DNA of 64,000 nt, taken from positions 5,103,001 to 5,167,000 of the forward strand of contig NZ_CP058649.1 of assembly GCF_018141445.1 (NCBI RefSeq), read 5' to 3'. Below are positions 1-8,315 of this stretch, in pieces. Under the pieces are notes generated by a model. It was not told the origin of the DNA, searched no databases, and saw only the letters and a list, made by a program, of their open reading frames with translations. Numbering within the stretch: position 1 is the first letter of the stretch; each line of letters starts with the position of its first letter. The stretch comes from Vallitalea pronyensis (lineage in GTDB: Bacteria; Bacillota; Clostridia; Lachnospirales; Vallitaleaceae). Position numbers and translations under genes: made by a program.

Positions 1-140
1 ACATACAAGGTATCTGCCAAGTTGTAAGCCGAATGGATAAAATTATTGATAGCTACAGGTAAGGCTAAAAGGTATATAGCGTGCCACATGGAGCCACTGA
101 TAATAACATGCCTGCGTTCTTGTATATGTCCTTTTCTCAA
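1..140 (-). CDS. MATE family efflux transporter, N-terminal fragment
   Basis: This open frame runs off the left edge, so only about 46 residues are visible. The best start is a TTG at 140, because GAGGTGG lies 5 bases upstream; a GTG at 149 is the alternative. After a short basic N-terminus, the hydrophobic stretch LALPVAINNFIHSAYNLADT matches the first helix of MATE (NorM/DinF-type) drug or metabolite/Na+ antiporters, which typically read LP-x(6-8)-N-x-vD. The protein would be an inner-membrane exporter of about 450 residues. It lies downstream of the SDR gene but is separated from it by a terminator. The substrate cannot be guessed from this fragment. Confidence 0.7.
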   Translation of the reverse strand, partial: MRKGHIQERRHVIISGSMWHAIYLLALPVAINNFIHSAYNLADTLY

Positions 141-156
141 TTGTGCCACCTCAACT

Positions 157-198
157 CAAAAAAAGGGGCTGATACGTTTGATGCAACCAGCCCCTTTT
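157..198 (-). terminator. Rho-independent terminator after the uronide operon
   Basis: AAAAGGGGCTG (161-171) pairs perfectly with CAGCCCCTTTT (188-198). Read on the minus strand, the stem is followed by a T run. It sits 17 bases past the SDR stop and closes the long minus-strand operon. Confidence 0.9.
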
Positions 199-214
199 AT
201 TCATCATCAATTTT

Positions 215-964
215 TTATATAAATGCTTGCCCACCGTTAATTTGAATAATTTCACCTGTTAAAAAGGATGCCTTTTCACTGACTAAGAATTCAATAACCG
301 ATGCAACCTCACTTGGTTGACCAAATCGTTGTAATAAGATGTTCTTTTTCCAAGAATTGAAAAGGTTGATATCTTTTTCTTTTGTGGCTTGGTGGAATGG
401 TGTGTCAATGGTTCCTGGTGAAACCGCATTCACCCTTATACCATACTCGGCTAAATCCTTAGCCAAAGCTCTTGTAAGTGTTGTTACAGCCGCTTTTGAA
501 GCACCGTAGATACCAGCTCCAGGTCCGCCTGAATTCCATCCTGCAATGGATGTAAAGTTCACGATGGAAGGTGCATCACTTTTTTTAAGTAATGGAATGG
601 CAGCTCTTGTTACATAGAACACACTATCAAGATTAAGAGCCATGACTTTTCGATAAAAACTTGTTTCCATGTCTTCGAAGCGACTTCTGCCACCAAGACC
701 ACCAGCATTATTAACCAGTACATCAATTTTATCGTAGGTATCACTGATTTTCTTAAAGCTGTCAATCACCTGTTGCTCATTGGTCACATCAAATAAGTAA
801 AAATCCACATCAATGTTACAATCTTTTAATGTTTTTAAAGCTGTTTCAGCCTGTGCTTCATCAATACCATTTAAAATAATTTTATAACCATTTTGCCCTA
901 GATTTTTGGCTGTTTCTAAGCCAATTCCACCTGTTCCTCCTGTTATTAAAGCATATCTATTCAT
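215..964 (-). CDS. SDR-family oxidoreductase, probable DEH/2-keto-deoxy-uronate reductase
   Basis: This is a 249-residue classical short-chain dehydrogenase. The nucleotide-binding motif TGGTGGIG covers residues 8-15, NNAGG 85-89, and the catalytic residues are Asn111, Ser139, Tyr153 and Lys157 (YGASK). The C-terminus carries the usual LTGEIIQINGG. Its start overlaps the KdgF stop by one base (TAATG) and AGGAGG precedes it, so the two are translationally coupled. Next to a KdgF-like cupin and two lyases, the likely substrate is 4-deoxy-L-erythro-5-hexoseulose uronate (DEH) or a related ketouronate, reduced to 2-keto-3-deoxygluconate. That substrate is inferred from context; FabG-like or KduD-like activity cannot be excluded from sequence alone. 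It is the last gene of the operon. Confidence 0.85.
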   Translation of the reverse strand: MNRYALITGGTGGIGLETAKNLGQNGYKIILNGIDEAQAETALKTLKDCNIDVDFYLFDVTNEQQVIDSFKKISDTYDKIDVLVNNAGGLGGRSRFEDMETSFYRKVMALNLDSVFYVTRAAIPLLKKSDAPSIVNFTSIAGWNSGGPGAGIYGASKAAVTTLTRALAKDLAEYGIRVNAVSPGTIDTPFHQATKEKDINLFNSWKKNILLQRFGQPSEVASVIEFLVSEKASFLTGEIIQINGGQAFI

Positions 965-1320
965 TATTCCTGTTCCTCCTTTTTATTAATAAAATCTTGA
1001 CGACAAGGGGTAAAAATATCTAATAGTTTCCCCTTTTTTAGACATACAGCACCATGCATAATATCTGGCTCTTTGAATGTACTGTCTCCTTTTCTAAGTA
1101 TTTTTTTGTGACCATTAATATTGAACTCAAATTCACCTTCTAAAATATAAGTGATTTGCTCATGGGGGTGTGTATGCAATGTGCCAACAGCATCTTTTTC
1201 AAAATGTACTTCAACTACCATAAGATTGTCATGGTAAGCTAGAATTTTTCTTTTGATGCCATGGCCCAGATCCTCTAATTCAGCTTCTTCGTGAAGAAAA
1301 TAATTTTTTATATCCACCAT
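964..1320 (-). CDS. kdgF: KdgF-like cupin, unsaturated uronate linearisation
   Basis: This is a 118-residue single-domain cupin. Motif 1 (HTHPHEQ, His49, His51, Gln55) and motif 2 His89 supply the metal site. The overall pattern, with KRKILAY and NLMVVEV near the N-terminus, HTHPHEQITYILEGEFEF in the middle and a C-terminal LLDIFTPCRQDF, closely follows known KdgF proteins. KdgF proteins open 4,5-unsaturated uronates released by pectate or alginate lyases to the linear ketouronate (DEH). It sits directly between a heparinase-fold lyase, whose stop abuts its start codon, and the SDR reductase. That is the order expected for lyase product, ring opening, then reduction. Cytoplasmic; no signal peptide. 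Confidence 0.85.
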   Translation of the reverse strand: MVDIKNYFLHEEAELEDLGHGIKRKILAYHDNLMVVEVHFEKDAVGTLHTHPHEQITYILEGEFEFNINGHKKILRKGDSTFKEPDIMHGAVCLKKGKLLDIFTPCRQDFINKKEEQE

Positions 1321-3219
1321 CTATACCTCCTTCTTTAAGGTCCATTTTAATTGATACCTTGCTTGTTTTGCCTTCGCACGAATGATGATTGTTGTTCTTG
1401 ATGATGTAACCGGGTTATCGGGAGATCGACCAACAAACAATGCTTGTTGATTTAATTGGATGCTGCTTGTTAGGATTTGGCTGCCTATTTTCCAATCCAA
1501 ATGTATCATGGATTCATCGGCTATCACCCTTTGAACATCTCTAATATGCTGATAACCGTTGTCCTTATAGCCTAGGGAGGCTGGTTCTGTTGTATGCTTT
1601 GACATCAATTCCCCTTCTACGTGGAAAAAAAAGTCATAGGTATGTTCTTTTTCTGAATCCACTTGGAATTCATCTGTGTACCCATTGTCAAAGAGCTCAA
1701 GCTTTCTCCTATAATCCACGCCAGGATAAACATCTCTCACCCTTGTATCTATGCTATTTGATTGAAATGCCAAGCATTCCCCTGCTTCCATTGACACATG
1801 GTTCTTTCCATCTACAACCACCGTATTATGTGACACACTCATACGATGCCACTCGTTACACAAAGCATTACCATAGCCAGAGTTGGATAAATCACGGCTA
1901 AGACAGTCCTCACCAATGACCACTTCAATGTTCATCTTATCAGGATGGGCATGAGAAGGACCGTTATGACCATATTTACAAAATATGTTGATGGTTTTAT
2001 GTTTTAAAATAGCGCAGTGAGACGTTATAAAATTCGTGGCTTCATGATGAATAGGCATGGCTCCACTTGGCACTAACCCAGGTACATGCAGCAGCCTTTC
2101 TAGTGATATAGCATTGTGATAATAGTAAGGTTTCGATAATGGAAATGTACCTCGCTTATGATTAGCATGTAATACATTTTTAAGTAAGTTACCCACCTTA
2201 CTCTGTTCACCAAAGACTTTGACTGCCATACAATAAATGTACGAATAGGATTTTAAATTGATATTAGGCCATCCATCATTGGGGTTGGGTAGCTGATGAT
2301 TATCAAAACTATACATATAAGCAGACAAAAACATCCGTTTAATGATATGTTTCTCGTGTCCAAAATCAAAATCATATACGCTACTGAATAACAGCAGATT
2401 CGTTATGCCTTCTAAGGTAAAAAAATTATAATGAATGGACCCTTCATACCAAAATCCATCAGCAGTAACACCTTCTCGTATCTGCCTTCTAATATTGAAT
2501 GTACCGCAAAAAGCAAAGTCAATCATGTCATCATCTTGAGAAAATAATCCCATCATACCAATGGCACTGTTTAACCAGCATGATATGTTATGTATTTTAT
2601 CCACTTGAGGTTGTAGCAGTTTGAAACATGGTTGAAATAAGTCATAATACACATTTTCTAAAAATCCATCGCCAATGTCATCTTTCACTAATTCCAGTGC
2701 ATTAATCATGCGAATGATGAAAATGGACTCGTTCAATCCCTGAGGCATAATTCTTCCACAACCCCAGCTCATTTCCTCTATATGATCATATTCGGCTCCT
2801 TCTTTGTTATGTAATTTGAACGCTTGATAATGTTTGACATAAAAGCCAATTATGTTTTTAACATAATCCAAATATATATCTTTGTTCATTAATCTGTATA
2901 AAAAAGCTGCTTTCCAGGCATTTAATATGGCCTCATTACGATACATGTATACCCATACACCATTTAGCAATGGACTATTATCGTACACATGCCCACATAT
3001 TTCACATTGATGAGAAGTGGGTGTTTCCCTATTATATATCAGCAACCCTCCATCTTTACTACAAAAATAGTGATGTCCCCATCGGGATATGATTGAAGGG
3101 TCGTCATGAAAATTTGTACCAAATGCATGCACTTCTTTTTCCATTGTCTCTATCATTCGCTGATAGTCTTCATGATGTGTCAGAACACTTTGTAGCTTAT
3201 TCAATTCAAAATATTCCAT
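1321..3219 (-). CDS. Heparinase II/III-fold polysaccharide lyase (PL15-like, oligoalginate lyase candidate)
   Basis: This 632-residue protein has the two-part layout of heparinase II/III-type lyases. An N-terminal alpha/alpha toroid includes NISCWLNSAIGMMGL near residue 215 and a GFWYEGSIHYNFF segment near 255. A C-terminal beta-sandwich carries KYGHNGPSHAHPDKMN near 415 and HNTVVVDGK near 465. An early Cys cluster with CEICG (73-77) resembles the metal-binding knuckle at the start of PL15-type proteins. The catalytic Asn, His and Tyr are therefore plausible. No signal peptide is present, so it should act on imported oligosaccharides in the cytoplasm and produce unsaturated uronates for the adjacent KdgF. 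Alginate oligomers are the favoured substrate, but other uronides such as ulvan or glycosaminoglycan pieces are possible. Confidence 0.75.
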   Translation of the reverse strand: MEYFELNKLQSVLTHHEDYQRMIETMEKEVHAFGTNFHDDPSIISRWGHHYFCSKDGGLLIYNRETPTSHQCEICGHVYDNSPLLNGVWVYMYRNEAILNAWKAAFLYRLMNKDIYLDYVKNIIGFYVKHYQAFKLHNKEGAEYDHIEEMSWGCGRIMPQGLNESIFIIRMINALELVKDDIGDGFLENVYYDLFQPCFKLLQPQVDKIHNISCWLNSAIGMMGLFSQDDDMIDFAFCGTFNIRRQIREGVTADGFWYEGSIHYNFFTLEGITNLLLFSSVYDFDFGHEKHIIKRMFLSAYMYSFDNHQLPNPNDGWPNINLKSYSYIYCMAVKVFGEQSKVGNLLKNVLHANHKRGTFPLSKPYYYHNAISLERLLHVPGLVPSGAMPIHHEATNFITSHCAILKHKTINIFCKYGHNGPSHAHPDKMNIEVVIGEDCLSRDLSNSGYGNALCNEWHRMSVSHNTVVVDGKNHVSMEAGECLAFQSNSIDTRVRDVYPGVDYRRKLELFDNGYTDEFQVDSEKEHTYDFFFHVEGELMSKHTTEPASLGYKDNGYQHIRDVQRVIADESMIHLDWKIGSQILTSSIQLNQQALFVGRSPDNPVTSSRTTIIIRAKAKQARYQLKWTLKKEV

Positions 3220-3234
3220 AGCACAACTCCTATA

Positions 3235-3711
3235 TTATTGTTCTTTTATGGTTTTATCTTTTAGTCGTTTGATGACTTGTTCAATTAACCAGTACAACAC
3301 CGTATACATAATACCAAAAGTAATGGGTTCGCCAGGTAAGGGTATACTTTGCTCCGACAATGATAATAACTGAATGAGTAACGAATTTATCATTGCATAA
3401 ATATATACCATAATAAACACGATGAGCATAGACTTGAAAATCTCACTTAGACGCATTCTAACTTTTTGTCCTACTGTACTATCCAAATAGTAGCGATTTG
3501 AATCCAAGTTAAACGTTCTTCTTAATATGGGATTAACAATTAACATATTCATGACACCTAGACTCAAACCTAGGAAAAAAATGAAATCTATAACACTACT
3601 CTGATTACCTAAACCGGTGCCCCAACCTACAAAAAAGTACATAGCCCCTGCAACCCACCATCTGATTAACAGGGCGAGTCTATTCTCTGTTAAAAATTTT
3701 TTTCTTTTCAT
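3235..3711 (-). CDS. Small polytopic membrane protein of unknown function (operon member)
   Basis: This protein of about 158 residues has roughly four membrane helices (near 18-35, 45-65, 90-115 and 130-150) and a very basic N-terminus (MKRKKF). The ATG at 3711 is preferred because GGGGG precedes it, while the in-frame ATG at 3723 directly follows the upstream stop with no ribosome site. I do not recognise the family. It lies between another small membrane protein and the PL15-like lyase in the same operon, so it is probably co-expressed with uronide import. A role as accessory or scaffold for the transporter is conjecture. Confidence 0.65.
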   Translation of the reverse strand: MKRKKFLTENRLALLIRWWVAGAMYFFVGWGTGLGNQSSVIDFIFFLGLSLGVMNMLIVNPILRRTFNLDSNRYYLDSTVGQKVRMRLSEIFKSMLIVFIMVYIYAMINSLLIQLLSLSEQSIPLPGEPITFGIMYTVLYWLIEQVIKRLKDKTIKEQ

Positions 3712-3723
3712 GATGGCCCCCAT

Positions 3724-4125
3724 TTATGTTTTTTTTAGTCTGTTCTTAATCACTAAGATTGTGATGGTTCCAACGCCATAGATCACCATACTGATGATAA
3801 TCATATATAAAGAAAAATAAATATCGTTATACGTGATGGACTCATGAATGTGATAGTTATTCAGTAGTATCCGTGAATATACGACACCAACAAAAACGAG
3901 TAGCACTGAAATAAATGCAAATAAAATATCATTACGGCTTTTCTTAATGGATGTTAAATTGAATAATGTAACGAGGCCAAATATCATAAATAAAAATAGA
4001 TAAAATCCAATTTCAGGACTAAAAATTTTAGTAATGGTTTTTATATGGACTTGAGAAATAGCCAATTGGAACAATGCGGTAAATCCCATTATCATAATTG
4101 TATAATTTAAAAGTTTTTCTTTCAT
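3724..4125 (-). CDS. Small polytopic membrane protein of unknown function (operon member)
   Basis: This is a protein of about 133 residues with four predicted helices (near 8-25, 33-52, 63-85 and 105-125) and a short basic C-terminal tail (IKNRLKKT). AAGGAG lies 7 bases before the ATG at 4125; the overlapping GTG at 4128 is less well spaced. It directly follows the ATPase gene, 11 bases apart, and its stop touches the next gene. I do not recognise the family and see no catalytic motif. Its size and topology resemble the other small membrane proteins of the operon, but the sequences do not look clearly paralogous by eye. Confidence 0.65.
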   Translation of the reverse strand: MKEKLLNYTIMIMGFTALFQLAISQVHIKTITKIFSPEIGFYLFLFMIFGLVTLFNLTSIKKSRNDILFAFISVLLVFVGVVYSRILLNNYHIHESITYNDIYFSLYMIIISMVIYGVGTITILVIKNRLKKT

Positions 4126-4136
4126 CACTTGGCTCC

Positions 4137-5231
4137 TTACCTGATTCTCATTTCTGATTCAATATCAAAAAAATGAACATCATCCATATTTACGGCTAAT
4201 TTTAAGGTATCTTTATAAGCAATCTTTTGTTTTCTTGCGGCACATTTAGCGGCTAACTGACTCTTTCCTTTATTAAAAAAAACCAGCGTATCCGCACCTA
4301 AGAGCTCAATACCATCTACCACACAATCCACTTGAGAACCTTCATGCTTTATGAGCATATGTGGGTCAATGCCAAAATGTTCTGGTCGAATACCTAAGAT
4401 AACTTCCTTTCCTTGATAGTCCTTCAACATTGTTCTTCTACTTTCAGGTATTTCAAGCTTCATGTCCTCTGCTATAAAAAACTTTCCACTTATCTCACCT
4501 TCTATAAACTTCATTGGTGGGCTACCCATAAAACTACCTACAAACTTGTTTTCAGGCATTAAATAAACCTCTTCTGGCTTACCAATCTGCTGAATATAGC
4601 CATCCTTCATGATAACAATTCGATCAGCCATTGTCATGGCTTCAACTTGGTCATGGGTCACATAGACGATTGTAGCTTTTAATTGATTATGTAACTGTAC
4701 CAGTTCTCTACGGGTCCTACTCCTTAACTTGGCATCTAGATTAGATAAAGGTTCATCCATCAATAAAATACCTACATCCCTAGCAATAGAACGACCTAAA
4801 GCAACACGTTGCCGCTGACCGCCTGAAAGATTTTTAGGAAAACGATTCAGATAATCTTTCAAATCTACGGTATCTGCTACTTCCATAACTCTTTTATGCA
4901 GTTTATCTGAATTTTCATGACGTACTGTCAAACTAAAACCCATGTTTTCATAAACGGTCATATTACCATATAGGGCATAATTTTGAAAAACCATGGCAAT
5001 ATCGCGATCTGCTGGTGCTACATCGTTGACTTTTTTGCCATAAAAAAACATCTCACCGCTGGTAATTTTTTCTAATCCTGCCATCATACGTAGTAATGTG
5101 GATTTGCCACAACCAGATGGTCCAACTAAGACAATGAATTCGCCTTCATCAATGGTTATATTAAAGTCATAAACAGCTTGAACGCCACCTGGATATATTT
5201 TGTTAATATTTTTTAATTCCAAGTTATTCAT
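4137..5231 (-). CDS. CUT1 sugar ABC transporter ATPase, MsmK/UgpC/MalK type
   Basis: This is a 364-residue importer ATPase. Walker A GPSGCGKST is at 38-46, the Q-loop FQNYALYGNMTVYENM begins near 82, the signature LSGGQRQR at 135-142, Walker B LLMDEP at 156-161 and the switch His at 193 (VTHDQ). A C-terminal TOBE/regulatory domain of about 120 residues includes GIRPEHFG. It powers uptake by the LplB/LplC permeases encoded upstream in the same operon. It is the only such ATPase in the window although three permease sets are present. MsmX-type ATPases are known to serve several importers in Firmicutes, so it may energise all three. Confidence 0.92.
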   Translation of the reverse strand: MNNLELKNINKIYPGGVQAVYDFNITIDEGEFIVLVGPSGCGKSTLLRMMAGLEKITSGEMFFYGKKVNDVAPADRDIAMVFQNYALYGNMTVYENMGFSLTVRHENSDKLHKRVMEVADTVDLKDYLNRFPKNLSGGQRQRVALGRSIARDVGILLMDEPLSNLDAKLRSRTRRELVQLHNQLKATIVYVTHDQVEAMTMADRIVIMKDGYIQQIGKPEEVYLMPENKFVGSFMGSPPMKFIEGEISGKFFIAEDMKLEIPESRRTMLKDYQGKEVILGIRPEHFGIDPHMLIKHEGSQVDCVVDGIELLGADTLVFFNKGKSQLAAKCAARKQKIAYKDTLKLAVNMDDVHFFDIESEMRIR

Positions 5232-5241
5232 GTCAATCCTC

Positions 5242-5667
5242 CTATGAATGCATGTATTCTTTATTAATATGATTGTGCTGGATAAAAGAAGTTCTTTGCT
5301 TCGTTTTTATCATTGAGATAATACCTCCTGCTACCGCACATACAGCCGAAATCACTAACATCACACTTAAAAAAATATTAAGATTTCCTTGAAACTTATT
5401 ATCCATTAAGAAAAATCTTACGATCTGAAAGATACCAATGCAACCACTTAGATAACTCCATAGAAGAGAATAACTTCTTATCTTAATAGTAGCTAAAAAG
5501 CTAATGAGTGATAAGACAATTGTTACAATAATAAATAAACCTATATTATAGTCAACGGTCATATCTCTCAACCTAAAAATTGTATAAACTGTATTGAATG
5601 CAATAAATGTTAATAGGAGATAATAACCTGTATTATTTTTTTGATATACTTTTTTTTCATGCTCCAT
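5242..5667 (-). CDS. Small polytopic membrane protein of unknown function (operon member)
   Basis: This 141-residue protein has four predicted helices (near 15-32, 42-62, 68-88 and 98-120), a charged N-terminus and a cytosolic His/Lys-rich tail. GGAGG stands 5 bases before the ATG. Its first 11 bases overlap the end of the upstream gene (5657-6190), indicating coupled translation. I recognise no family. It is embedded between the binding-protein gene and the ATPase gene of a CUT1 importer, a place where such small membrane proteins are not normally found. Confidence 0.65.
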   Translation of the reverse strand: MEHEKKVYQKNNTGYYLLLTFIAFNTVYTIFRLRDMTVDYNIGLFIIVTIVLSLISFLATIKIRSYSLLWSYLSGCIGIFQIVRFFLMDNKFQGNLNIFLSVMLVISAVCAVAGGIISMIKTKQRTSFIQHNHINKEYMHS

Positions 5668-6190
5668 AAGTACCTCCCATTGAACCTTTACTTGCTTTTA
5701 TTTTTTTAATACTATTAACGGTAACTACACTTAATAATATAACAGCTAAACCAGTTAAAGCAGTAAATAATACCCTGCTCATTGAAAAACTCATCGTTGA
5801 TATACTGTAATTCTCTATGATTGAAAAATCAAAAGCTAAATACGCTTGTTGATAGCTAGGTATAGCACTCACTATAGTCAAAGAGTTGGTAATCATATAA
5901 ACGGAAAATCCCAGCACAAACAGCCACCCAAGCACGCCTGCTTTCTTTTTGTGAATATCAAAAGCTAATAATAAAAACGATAAAACAATAAAGGCAACAG
6001 TTGACTGAAATATTACCTTATTAAGTACCTGTAAATCTTTATAATAATTAAACATGTCCTGAGAACCATCATAAAACAACTGATAATAATCCGTCATGAA
6101 ACCTAATCCAAGTATAAAGGTGATGATTGCTATAATTATTAAGGCATAGGTTACGCCTTTTTGAATCTTTAACCCTATGTCTGCTTTCAA
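5657..6190 (-). CDS. Small polytopic membrane protein of unknown function (operon member)
   Basis: This 177-residue protein starts at a TTG (6188-6190) with GGAGG 7 bases upstream. It has four predicted helices (near 12-32, 58-78, 86-106 and 137-160). An extracytoplasmic loop of roughly 25 residues between the first two helices is rich in Tyr and Asp, and another Tyr-rich loop lies between helices 3 and 4. The C-terminus is basic, then Gly-rich. No known family is apparent. It is the first gene after the binding-protein gene and lies beyond a stable intercistronic hairpin, so it is probably expressed at a lower level than the binding protein. Confidence 0.65.
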   Translation of the reverse strand: MKADIGLKIQKGVTYALIIIAIITFILGLGFMTDYYQLFYDGSQDMFNYYKDLQVLNKVIFQSTVAFIVLSFLLLAFDIHKKKAGVLGWLFVLGFSVYMITNSLTIVSAIPSYQQAYLAFDFSIIENYSISTMSFSMSRVLFTALTGLAVILLSVVTVNSIKKIKASKGSMGGTYGA

Positions 6191-6210
6191 TTCTATACCT
6201 CCAGTTTATA

Positions 6211-6240
6211 CCTTCCCACTATATGGCTCTAGTGGGAAGG
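6211..6240 (-). terminator. Intercistronic hairpin 3' of the binding-protein gene
   Basis: CCTTCCCACTA (6211-6221) pairs perfectly with TAGTGGGAAGG (6230-6240) around an 8-base loop. No T run follows on the minus strand. It therefore looks like an mRNA-stabilising or partial-termination hairpin that would favour the upstream binding protein over downstream genes, not a full terminator. Confidence 0.7.
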
Positions 6241-6274
6241 TGAGAACGACGTTCTAGTTACGTCCAGTCATTCT

Positions 6275-8278
6275 TTATTCCGTCATTCTTTTATATGCAT
6301 CTCGGTAAACTTGAACATGTTGATTAAGACCACTATCCTCATAATATTTTTTAACATCTGTAGCATCTGTTAACTTTTCATTGCCAGTCACATATAAGAA
6401 GATCGTATCCACTTGGTCATCCCCAATAGACACTGTGCCAAGTTTAGCTGAATCTTGCTCTGTTAAAGAAAATACAGGTGGTATTAACTTAAAAAGTGGG
6501 TTTTCAGCATCATACGAAGTGGATAAAACATCTGCTGTTTCATATAAATCCCACGCTGCCCATCCATGATTCTTCGTATATTGTAATTCAAAACCTATTT
6601 CTTTTGCATAACCAATCGGAATATGTGAACCCATAAAATCTCTTAAGAATCCAGAAACATCACCATTTTTATACTCATTCGCTGCATCTAATAACCATTG
6701 ATTGAATTTTGGATATTCAATACCACTTGGTGCAACAAACATTTCCCCTTCAACTAAATTCTCTGGGATACCATAATTCTGTAGAATATTCCCTTCTTCT
6801 GTGAAGAAATAATCAATGACCATAGCTGCTGCATTAATTTCTTCTTCTTTAGCAACACTCGCTATACCCCAGCCTCCTGGTTTTATAGCACGTGTATTTT
6901 CAACAAAATGTATAAACTCATCTGAACCTATGGTGGTCACTGGTGGTAGTATACCTACAACATCCTCATTACTTGCTGTTGTGGATGCAATCCAGTCAAA
7001 GGTCATAAATCCAAATTGTCGATGTCCTTCTTCTTTATCTTTTGTATATAATTCTTTTCTAAAATCATCACGATTACTTTCATCAGAAAACTCACTATGA
7101 ATCAAGCCTTCATCAAACATATCTCTGATATAGCCAAGTCCTTCTATAAAATCATCCTGTGCATAAGAGAATTGTAATTCACCCTTTTCATCTAGATAGA
7201 ATCTTGATTTATAGGAGTCTGAACCATGTACACGTTGTCCGCCAAAATAAGTAATTAAACGAAGTACATCTTCGCGATATCTAGATTTTCTAACAAAAAA
7301 TGGTGAGATTTGAGTGTCTTTTACCACAGCTCCTGTTGAAACCTTCGATAATGTATTAGGGGATAACTCCACGATACGCAATAAAGCAATTAATTCATCA
7401 ATATCGTATTGTGCTGTCTCTCCTAAAAATAGATCCGATGGCTTCGCTAAATCTGGATATGTTTTCGTAATGTAGGTAAGTAAGGTATTGAGTGCTGTCT
7501 CTCTATTGAGTGTTCCATTGTTAGCTGCCTCATTCTGTAAAGCAATAACGTTATCTTCATGTCTCGTCGTCCAGTAACCTTTATAGTGAACCTTTAAGGT
7601 AGCTGTCTCATTTTCTAATGCATCTTTTGAATCAAGCAAAGCTGTAACCCATGACGCTCTTCCATTAAATACACGGGCATAATTATTAATTTCAGCAACA
7701 TAAGGTACATGATAGATGCCGCCATTGTAAGCTGTAATTGCTTTTGATATATCTGGATTATCCGATAGATATTTTGCAAAGTTTGGCATGATGTCCAAGT
7801 GTTCTTTCAGATTAATGAAATAACCTTGTGCCCCAAAGTTCATAAGTCTTTCAGCCACATTATCACCACCATAAATGATACTGTTGGTAAAACCTGTTGC
7901 CGCAGCCGTATCCATCATTTCTGATGCTCTTTGATCTTGGACAGTAATATCATTAAGCTTGATACCTAACTTATCTTGTATGAATTGCCATACAGGCTTT
8001 AATTCACCTTGGGTAATGACTCTTCCATCTGGCAATTTTAATGGTGTGGATTGTTGATACGTAATTGTTCGCTGGTTGTTCCCTAGAGCAATATTTAAAT
8101 CAATAGCTTTTGCTACTTTCAGTTCATCTGTTGTTTCTTTCTCTCCATTATTTGCATTACCTTGTTCTTCACCTGCGTTTGCTGGTTCCTTATCATCCTT
8201 TTTGAGATTAGAGCTGGCACAGCCTGCAAAACTTGCTACCATAATAATTGTTAATAATAATACCATTAACTTTTTCAT
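6275..8278 (-). CDS. Extracellular solute-binding lipoprotein (CUT1, AlgQ/LplA-like)
   Basis: This is a 667-residue lipoprotein. A basic N-terminus and hydrophobic signal end in the lipobox FAGC (Cys20), followed by a low-complexity Ser/Lys/Asp/Gly/Asn/Glu linker to about residue 55. The rest is a large type-1 oligosaccharide-binding fold with TFDWIASTTASNEDVVGILPP near 435 and a GGWGIASVAKEEE segment typical of LplA-like proteins. It is tethered outside the membrane and hands oligosaccharides to the permeases of the two preceding genes. At more than 600 residues it is larger than ordinary sugar-binding proteins, fitting long or charged oligosaccharides. Uronide specificity is inferred from the operon. 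Confidence 0.88.
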   Translation of the reverse strand: MKKLMVLLLTIIMVASFAGCASSNLKKDDKEPANAGEEQGNANNGEKETTDELKVAKAIDLNIALGNNQRTITYQQSTPLKLPDGRVITQGELKPVWQFIQDKLGIKLNDITVQDQRASEMMDTAAATGFTNSIIYGGDNVAERLMNFGAQGYFINLKEHLDIMPNFAKYLSDNPDISKAITAYNGGIYHVPYVAEINNYARVFNGRASWVTALLDSKDALENETATLKVHYKGYWTTRHEDNVIALQNEAANNGTLNRETALNTLLTYITKTYPDLAKPSDLFLGETAQYDIDELIALLRIVELSPNTLSKVSTGAVVKDTQISPFFVRKSRYREDVLRLITYFGGQRVHGSDSYKSRFYLDEKGELQFSYAQDDFIEGLGYIRDMFDEGLIHSEFSDESNRDDFRKELYTKDKEEGHRQFGFMTFDWIASTTASNEDVVGILPPVTTIGSDEFIHFVENTRAIKPGGWGIASVAKEEEINAAAMVIDYFFTEEGNILQNYGIPENLVEGEMFVAPSGIEYPKFNQWLLDAANEYKNGDVSGFLRDFMGSHIPIGYAKEIGFELQYTKNHGWAAWDLYETADVLSTSYDAENPLFKLIPPVFSLTEQDSAKLGTVSIGDDQVDTIFLYVTGNEKLTDATDVKKYYEDSGLNQHVQVYRDAYKRMTE

Positions 8279-8315
8279 AAAAACACCTTCCTTTTTTAAT
8301 TTGTATCAGCTAAAA

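Noticed and set aside
1590..1901. Long plus-strand frame opposite the PL15-like lyase
   Set aside because: It lies fully inside a well supported gene on the other strand, has no ribosome site and no recognisable protein pattern. The same holds for similar frames opposite the glycosidase, sulfatase and ABC genes.
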